IMG/VR virus record: IMGVR_UViG_3300034105_001244
Span: 1-28,991 of that record
Source of the DNA: a virus
Reading direction: 5' to 3' (one strand)
Length of the DNA stretch: 28,991 nt
Shown here piece by piece: positions 23,819 to 28,991 of the stretch (position 1 is the stretch's first letter; every line of letters starts with the position of its first letter). A program made the translations under genes and the position numbers. A model generated the notes under the pieces. It was not told where the DNA came from and did no database searches. It saw nothing but the letters and a program-made list of their open reading frames with translations.

Positions 23819-26800
23819 TATCTAAAATCTTTTGCTATTAGACCATACAAGTTTGTACCGTCACTTATGAATGTGAATATATCCACTGAATTGGATGTTG
23901 AGCTTAATACTGGTGCAATACCTGATTGCCATTTATATTGTGTAGCCCATGTTATCAATCTAGAACCAGTAGCATTTTGTTTAACAATCATAGTATAAAC
24001 TGCACCATTCTTAATATTCGTACCACCACTTATACTAGTAGTTGCAGCAGATAATATAACGTGTTGTAAATTACTATTATCCCAGTTTGGTATAAATGAT
24101 GAAGTTAATGTACCAGCAGTATAAACTGGGTTATTTGTTTGACCAGTAAATGTTAAATTACCATTTATCGTTAAACCAGTCATTGTATTAATATTAACAG
24201 TTAAATCACCACTAGATTGTTTAACAGTTAAATTATTATTTGAATATGTAAATCCAGTTACAGATGTTGAACCAGTACTAAATCCAGTTACATTAAATGT
24301 GCTACCACTATTATTAGTAAATATAGCTGTTCCAGTGGAGTTGTTATAAGTTCCACCAGTTACAAATGTATCACTAGTTTTAAATCCAGTTACTGTAAAA
24401 GTACCGCCAGTATTATTTGTAAATGTAGCATTACCATCAGTATAAGTACCACCAGTAACTCTTACATCGGTAGGTAATGTTCTAGTTTTTATTGTACCAT
24501 CAGTACTTTTAACTAAGAATTGAGTTAATGTGTTATCAGTTGTAGCTGACTGTATATTTAAATAAGGTACATAAACAGTATCATCATTACTACCAGCAAT
24601 ACCAGTACCACCTAATACAGCACTTCTATTACCAAATGCTGTTGATTCAGTTGACCAAATAAATGATGTTGTACCAGATGCTTTTGTATTATGACCACCA
24701 GCAAATGTATAATCACCAAATGCTTCAGTATTTTCACCAATTGAAGTGGATGTTAAACCTCTAGCCCATGTTGAATGTCCAGCAGCAAATGAATTAATAC
24801 CATCAGCCATTGTAGCGTTATTTACTGCAAAAGAATAATTTGCTACAGCATCTAAACCACTATCATTTAAAGCTTTAAGCGAATAAGTTCCAGTTGTACC
24901 AGATACCCAATAGCTATCACCACCAGTACCACCACCAGTACCACCACTAATACTACTTAAATTTCTAAAAGCAACATTATTATTAGCGTCTAATGTTAAA
25001 AATCTAATTGTTGTGTTATCATTAGTAACTGTTTTTATATTTAATTTTTGAACATAAACAGTATTATTTGACGAACCAGTAATACTGTCACCACCCAATA
25101 TAACCACACCTACTTTACCATATGGTATAACATTTTGATAACCACCCATAATGAAAGATAATTCACTATTACTAATTGTATTACCAGTACCACCTAAGAT
25201 AGCATTGTAATATCTTGTGAATGCTGGGTTACCATCTGATAAAATACCGTTATCCGAACCACCAATAATAGTAGAACCATTACTATCAGTCATCTCATTT
25301 GAATTACCACCAATAATGGATGAGAATTTAGATGAAATAATTGTGTGGTATTGACCATTTAAAATACTTGATTGTTTACTATTAGTATCTATAGTGTTAG
25401 TAAAACCATTTAATATAGTAGCAGTATCAGAATTATCTATTCTATTAGCATCACCACCAATTATTACCGAATAATTTGGTATAATACCAGCAAGTGAATT
25501 TTCTTGAAAAATATTGTTATTAGCACCACCAAATATTGACGCATAAGTTACACCATTAGCTTCAATAGTTGAATTGTAAGTACCAATAATTGTATTATTA
25601 GATGAACCAAAACCACCACCATCTTCTATATGGCTACCTTCAGAATTTATGATGACTGATGTTGATTGAGATGTTAAATATGAGTTACTTGAGTTGTAAA
25701 TACCATTAAATGAATTATTCCCATCTATAAGATTACTATCACCACCCATGATAACATCACCAACTGCGTCACCACTACCAGAATTATTTTCTATTTTATT
25801 ATTAGAACCAGCACCAATAAATGAATATGTTGGTAAATTAAAATTAAATGTATCAATAACGTTATTATAACCACCAACTATGGCAGAACTATCTGCTTGT
25901 ATTGTACCATTAGCATCACCACCTAACACAACACCATAGTACGTATCAATTAATAAGTTAGCATTACCACCAAAAATACCAGAATTAACACTAGCACCAT
26001 ATAATAAATGTGAATTACCACCCACTATAGAACCAGACTCTGAACCAGATTGGATATAATGGTCTTGACCACCTAAAATGGCTGAGTACGAACCATAAGA
26101 ACCATAATTTCCAGCACCAAATTGACCACTACCACTAACGTATTGGTGAACAAATGACGTATTACCACTAGCAACTACATAACCAGAAGTACCATAACCA
26201 CCAGCATGTGACCCTTCACCACTTGCAATTGTATTATTACCTTCAGCGTGTGATGTAATACCACTTGCTGTTGTAAAATATCCTTCAGCATGACTATAAT
26301 TACCAATAGCCTTTGTACCTTCACCTTCAGAGTGACTAGCAAACCCATTAGCAGTGGTACCCTTACCTTCAGCATGTGATTGACGACCAATAGCTATTGT
26401 TTTAGCACCTTCAGAATGACTATCCGTACCTAACGCTTGTGTATCAGAACCTTCAGAATGACTTGTTGTACCAGATGCTATTGTATACTCACCTTCAGCA
26501 TGTGAAGAGTTACCTTTAGCTTGTGACCCATATCCTTCAGCATGTGAATAATTACCAATAGCCTTTGTGACAATACCTTCAGCATGTGAATAATCACCTT
26601 GTGCAGTAGTTTCAGAACCTTCAGCATGTGAATAATCACCTTGTGCAGTAGTTTCAGAACCTTCAGCATGAGAATAATCACCACTAGCTGTTGTAAACTC
26701 ACCTTCAGCATGTGACGCGACACCACTAGCTATTGTGAAAGTACCTTCAGCATGTGACGCACTATTAAGAGCATGTGCATTATAACCTTCAGCATGTGAA

Positions 26801-27159
26801 TAATCACCACCAGCAGTTGTATCATAACCTTCAGCTACTGAATAGTTACCAGTTGCATCTAAACCAGTTCCGTTATTTACTTTTATTGATTTAGTACCAG
26901 TAGACCCAGATGTCCAATAGAAATCACCACCAGCACCTCCACCACCACCTGAACCAACTTCAAATGTGAAATCTTCTCCATTTAATTTTTTTAATGTAAC
27001 AAAACTACCAGAAGTTTCAGCAGTATAAATTACATTACCTTTTAAATAAAGAAAGTTATTATCTAATTCTGTATGGGATAATACATTTCCTTTTGTATTA
27101 TCGTTATAAGGTATTAAAAATGGACTAGTTACAGTCCTAAGTATTAATCTATCGCTCAT
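23818..27159 (-). CDS. SHAEG-repeat (YadA-head-type) tail fibre without S74 domain
   Basis: A 1113-residue fibre. The N-terminus (VLSHTELDNNFLYLKG at 26-41) is a common phage fibre attachment motif, followed by a glycine-rich hinge (69-79). Residues 107-320 hold about 16 copies of a 14-residue repeat of the type GDYSHAEGxxTTAxG, as in the beta-roll heads of YadA-type trimeric adhesins. Next comes a long series of IxGGxxNxI units (about 355-700). Then shorter YSFA/HAEG remnants, FTNNTGGTFTVTGF modules shared with other fibres, and a C-terminal tip domain (IVKQNATGSRLITWATQYKW near 1060) typical of fibre ends. A trimeric rod with a receptor-binding tip is expected. Two of the repeats are identical at the DNA level. 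It is coupled to the downstream lectin-fold gene. Confidence 0.88.
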   Translation of the reverse strand: MSDRLILRTVTSPFLIPYNDNTKGNVLSHTELDNNFLYLKGNVIYTAETSGSFVTLKKLNGEDFTFEVGSGGGGGAGGDFYWTSGSTGTKSIKVNNGTGLDATGNYSVAEGYDTTAGGDYSHAEGYNAHALNSASHAEGTFTIASGVASHAEGEFTTASGDYSHAEGSETTAQGDYSHAEGSETTAQGDYSHAEGIVTKAIGNYSHAEGYGSQAKGNSSHAEGEYTIASGTTSHSEGSDTQALGTDSHSEGAKTIAIGRQSHAEGKGTTANGFASHSEGEGTKAIGNYSHAEGYFTTASGITSHAEGNNTIASGEGSHAGGYGTSGYVVASGNTSFVHQYVSGSGQFGAGNYGSYGSYSAILGGQDHYIQSGSESGSIVGGNSHLLYGASVNSGIFGGNANLLIDTYYGVVLGGDANGTIQADSSAIVGGYNNVIDTFNFNLPTYSFIGAGSNNKIENNSGSGDAVGDVIMGGDSNLIDGNNSFNGIYNSSNSYLTSQSTSVIINSEGSHIEDGGGFGSSNNTIIGTYNSTIEANGVTYASIFGGANNNIFQENSLAGIIPNYSVIIGGDANRIDNSDTATILNGFTNTIDTNSKQSSILNGQYHTIISSKFSSIIGGNSNEMTDSNGSTIIGGSDNGILSDGNPAFTRYYNAILGGTGNTISNSELSFIMGGYQNVIPYGKVGVVILGGDSITGSSNNTVYVQKLNIKTVTNDNTTIRFLTLDANNNVAFRNLSSISGGTGGGTGGDSYWVSGTTGTYSLKALNDSGLDAVANYSFAVNNATMADGINSFAAGHSTWARGLTSTSIGENTEAFGDYTFAGGHNTKASGTTSFIWSTESTAFGNRSAVLGGTGIAGSNDDTVYVPYLNIQSATTDNTLTQFLVKSTDGTIKTRTLPTDVRVTGGTYTDGNATFTNNTGGTFTVTGFKTSDTFVTGGTYNNSTGTAIFTNNSGSTFNVTGFSTGSTSVTGFTYSNNNLTVKQSSGDLTVNINTMTGLTINGNLTFTGQTNNPVYTAGTLTSSFIPNWDNSNLQHVILSAATTSISGGTNIKNGAVYTMIVKQNATGSRLITWATQYKWQSGIAPVLSSTSNSVDIFTFISDGTNLYGLIAKDFR
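26577..26660 (-). repeat. Perfect 42-base tandem duplication inside SHAEG array
   Basis: Bases 26577-26618 and 26619-26660 are identical. Each encodes one 14-residue unit containing SETTAQGDYSHAEG. The neighbouring units differ at many positions, so this looks like a recent slippage or unequal-crossover duplication that keeps the reading frame. Confidence 0.85.
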
Positions 27160-27175
27160 TGGTTTGTTTTATTAA

Positions 27176-27183
27176 ATAAATAT
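27176..27183 (-). promoter_or_regulatory. Candidate late promoter motif ATATTTAT (1113-residue fibre)
   Basis: The minus strand reads GATATTTATTTAATAAAAC, 16 bases before the ATG at 27159 and just after the terminator of the upstream fibre gene. The position between a terminator and a start codon supports a promoter. Confidence 0.52.
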
Positions 27184-27189
27184 CTATAA

Positions 27190-27221
27190 AAACAAAAAAG
27201 CTGGAGACTTACCCCAGCTTT
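27190..27221 (-). terminator. Rho-independent terminator after S74 fibre gene
   Basis: On the minus strand the stem AAAGCTGG (27214-27221) pairs with CCAGCTTT (27197-27204) around a 9-base loop. A T-rich run follows (27190-27199). It lies 18 bases after the stop codon at 27240-27242. Confidence 0.85.
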
Positions 27222-27239
27222 ATTTATTTTAATTTGTTT

Positions 27240-28991
27240 TTATAGGTTAGCGTTATCTAATCTAGTCTTCAATTCTAAATTTTGTTTAGTCAATTCTTTA
27301 ATAGCCTCAACCAATACTGGAATCATACCTACATAATCAACTGTTAACATATCTTCAGTATTAGGTAATAAATTAACTAATTCTGGGATTACATTATTAA
27401 CTTCTTGAGCTATAAAACCTAATTTAGTTCCTTCTATCTCAACTTCTTCATTGAATTCAAATGAAACACCTCTAAGGTTATTTACTTTTGTTAATGAATC
27501 AGATAAATCAGTTATATTATGTTTAAGTCTTTCATCAGATGGTGTTACTATAACTTTACCACTAGCATTTGTTGATAAACTAGCAGCATTTTTAAGATTA
27601 TCAATAATTAAATCTGGTACATAAACTGTATTAGCAACAGTACCAGTAATATAATCACCAAATACAATTGTTGTTGCACCGCTTGCTACTGAATTATACC
27701 CATGTACAAATGAATAGTTACCACTAGCTATATTAGTTGAACCACCAGCATGAGAATAATCACCAATAGCTGTTGTAAATATACCTTCACTATGTGAACC
27801 AGAACCTTGAGCTATTGTATAATAACCTTCAGCATGTGCACCTTGACCATTTGCAAATGTAAATTGACCTTCAGCATGTGAACCATAACCAAATGCTTGA
27901 GTATTATCACCTTCAGCATGTGACGCTTGACCAAGAGCTTTTGTAGATTGACCTTCAGCATGTGATGTAATACCAGTAGCTGTTGTATTGTATCCTTCAG
28001 CATGTGATGTATGACCACTAGCTGTTGACAACCAACCTTCAGCATGTGAACCATAACCACCACTAGCAGTTGTAGCATAGCCTTCAGAATATGATATCCA
28101 ACCAGTAGCTCTTGTATTATAACCCATAGCAAGTGAATAATCACCAGATGCGACTAAACCACTATCATTATTAGCCTTAATAGAATATAATCCAGTAGCA
28201 CCAGATATCCAAGAATTATCTGTACCAGTGACAGTAAATGTACCACCAGTATTATTTCTAAATGTAGTTGTTCCATTTGAATAAGTACCACCAGTAACAA
28301 ATACATCAGCACCACCACCTGACCCAATGATAATATTACCACTAGCATCGATACCTAAATTATTAACACTAGTACCAGCTGGTACTGATTTTATATTTAA
28401 TTTATTTACATAAACTGTATTTGCTGTTGCACCAGTAATATTATCACCTAAAACAATAACACTTGAACCATTTGCAAAACTTGTAGAACCATGTACAAAT
28501 GAATATAATCCACTAGCTTTTGCATAATAACCACCAGCATGAGAATAATCACCAATAGCTGTTGTATAAGAACCTTCAGCATGTGATGCTTCGCCACTAG
28601 CTATCGTATAAGAACCTTCAGCATGTGAACCAAAATTACCACTAGCTGTTGTAGAACTACCTTCAGCATGTGAACCATAATTACCACTAGCTCTTGTATA
28701 ATATCCCTCAGCATGTGAATCTTCACCAATAGCTTTTGTGTAATACCCTTCAGCATGTGACGCTTGACCAATAGCTGTTGTAGCAAGACCTTCAGCATGT
28801 GATGTATAACCACTAGCTATTGTAGCGTTACCTTCAGAGTGTGTATAATCACCAAATGCAGTTGTCCCCTCACCTTCAGCATGTGACGATGACCCCAATG
28901 CTTTTGTACTACTACCTTCAGCATGAGATGTATCACCAGACGCTATTGCTGCAATACCTTCAGCATGTGAATTATTACCAATTGCAGTTGT
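27240..28991 (-). CDS. SHAEG-repeat tail fibre with S74 chaperone domain (5' end outside window)
   Basis: The frame is open to the right edge (583 residues in the window), so the N-terminus is missing. A TTG at 28896-28898 is not the start, because SHAEG repeats continue upstream of it. Two blocks of YadA-head-type repeats are separated by an FVTGGTYSNGTTTFRNNTGG module and a SIKANNDSGL segment. A few units have 15 residues (ASGNYGSHAEG). The C-terminal 100 residues are an intramolecular S74 chaperone (endosialidase type): PSDERLKHNI, then GVSFEFN, KLGFIAQEV, VDYVGMIPVLVEAIKEL and a coiled coil. In this family the chaperone helps trimerise the fibre and cuts itself off before the Ser of SDERLK (Ser codon at 27537-27539). 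Followed by a terminator. Confidence 0.9.
   Translation of the reverse strand, partial: TTAIGNNSHAEGIAAIASGDTSHAEGSSTKALGSSSHAEGEGTTAFGDYTHSEGNATIASGYTSHAEGLATTAIGQASHAEGYYTKAIGEDSHAEGYYTRASGNYGSHAEGSSTTASGNFGSHAEGSYTIASGEASHAEGSYTTAIGDYSHAGGYYAKASGLYSFVHGSTSFANGSSVIVLGDNITGATANTVYVNKLNIKSVPAGTSVNNLGIDASGNIIIGSGGGADVFVTGGTYSNGTTTFRNNTGGTFTVTGTDNSWISGATGLYSIKANNDSGLVASGDYSLAMGYNTRATGWISYSEGYATTASGGYGSHAEGWLSTASGHTSHAEGYNTTATGITSHAEGQSTKALGQASHAEGDNTQAFGYGSHAEGQFTFANGQGAHAEGYYTIAQGSGSHSEGIFTTAIGDYSHAGGSTNIASGNYSFVHGYNSVASGATTIVFGDYITGTVANTVYVPDLIIDNLKNAASLSTNASGKVIVTPSDERLKHNITDLSDSLTKVNNLRGVSFEFNEEVEIEGTKLGFIAQEVNNVIPELVNLLPNTEDMLTVDYVGMIPVLVEAIKELTKQNLELKTRLDNANL

Noticed and set aside
26170-28991. 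Regular 42-base repeats on the plus strand resembling a CRISPR-like or satellite array
   Set aside because: They are codon-periodic copies of the SHAEG repeat in two fibre genes, with no unique spacers and no cas genes.
28898-28991. TTG at 28898 as the start of the S74 fibre
   Set aside because: The same frame continues with SHAEG repeats to the window edge, so the gene begins outside.
1-28991. Recoded stop codon (code 15 or 4)
   Set aside because: Genes end at TAA, TGA and TAG with closely spaced neighbours, and no gene is interrupted by in-frame TAG or TGA.

Overview
The window reads as part of the genome of a large contractile-tailed (T4-like, myovirus-type) bacteriophage. Two tail-sheath genes, neck/tail-completion-type proteins, a family B DNA polymerase and a long run of tail-fibre and lectin-fold genes support this. 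The DNA is very AT-rich, genes are tightly packed (no gene-free stretch exceeds about 150 bases), and the standard bacterial code fits (TAA, TGA and TAG all end genes). Start codons lack Shine-Dalgarno sequences and are preceded by A/T-rich leaders. The DNA polymerase gene has a promoter matching the Bacteroidetes consensus (TTG, 20 bases, TAnnTTTG). I therefore infer a Bacteroidetes host. This is an inference, not a database match.

Layout. 1-3630 (minus): a partial second tail-sheath paralogue, a terminator, then the 955-residue main sheath. 3631-3928: a control region with a dyad and a direct repeat in front of a small plus-strand protein that looks like ribbon-helix-helix. 3929-15559 (minus): a late structural block. 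In transcription order it holds a gp14-like neck protein, a gp15-like completion protein, four modular fibre proteins, three paralogous LamG/concanavalin-fold proteins with a small conserved protein among them, another fibre protein and a hypothetical protein. Many of these genes overlap or abut at ATGA or TAATATG junctions. 15681-18996 (plus): an SNF2-type helicase, a glutaredoxin and a gp13-like neck protein. 19032-22523 (minus): family B DNA polymerase, ending against the plus block at a bidirectional terminator. 22581-28991 (minus): a second adhesion block. In transcription order it holds a partial fibre with SHAEG (YadA-head-type) repeats and a C-terminal S74 chaperone, a 1113-residue SHAEG fibre without S74, a lectin-fold protein and a small Ig-like (BppU-like) protein.

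How the genes fit together: sheath, neck and completion proteins build the contractile tail. The fibre, LamG and SHAEG proteins are probably the host-recognition apparatus and share swapped sequence modules. The polymerase and helicase serve replication or repair. The motif ATATTTAT lies upstream of nearly every transcription-unit start, always in the gene's orientation. The sheath and neck promoter regions share an identical 20-base stretch containing it. It is the best candidate for an undescribed late promoter of this phage, distinct from the host-type promoter of the polymerase gene. No tRNA, CRISPR array, transposon or reverse transcriptase was seen.
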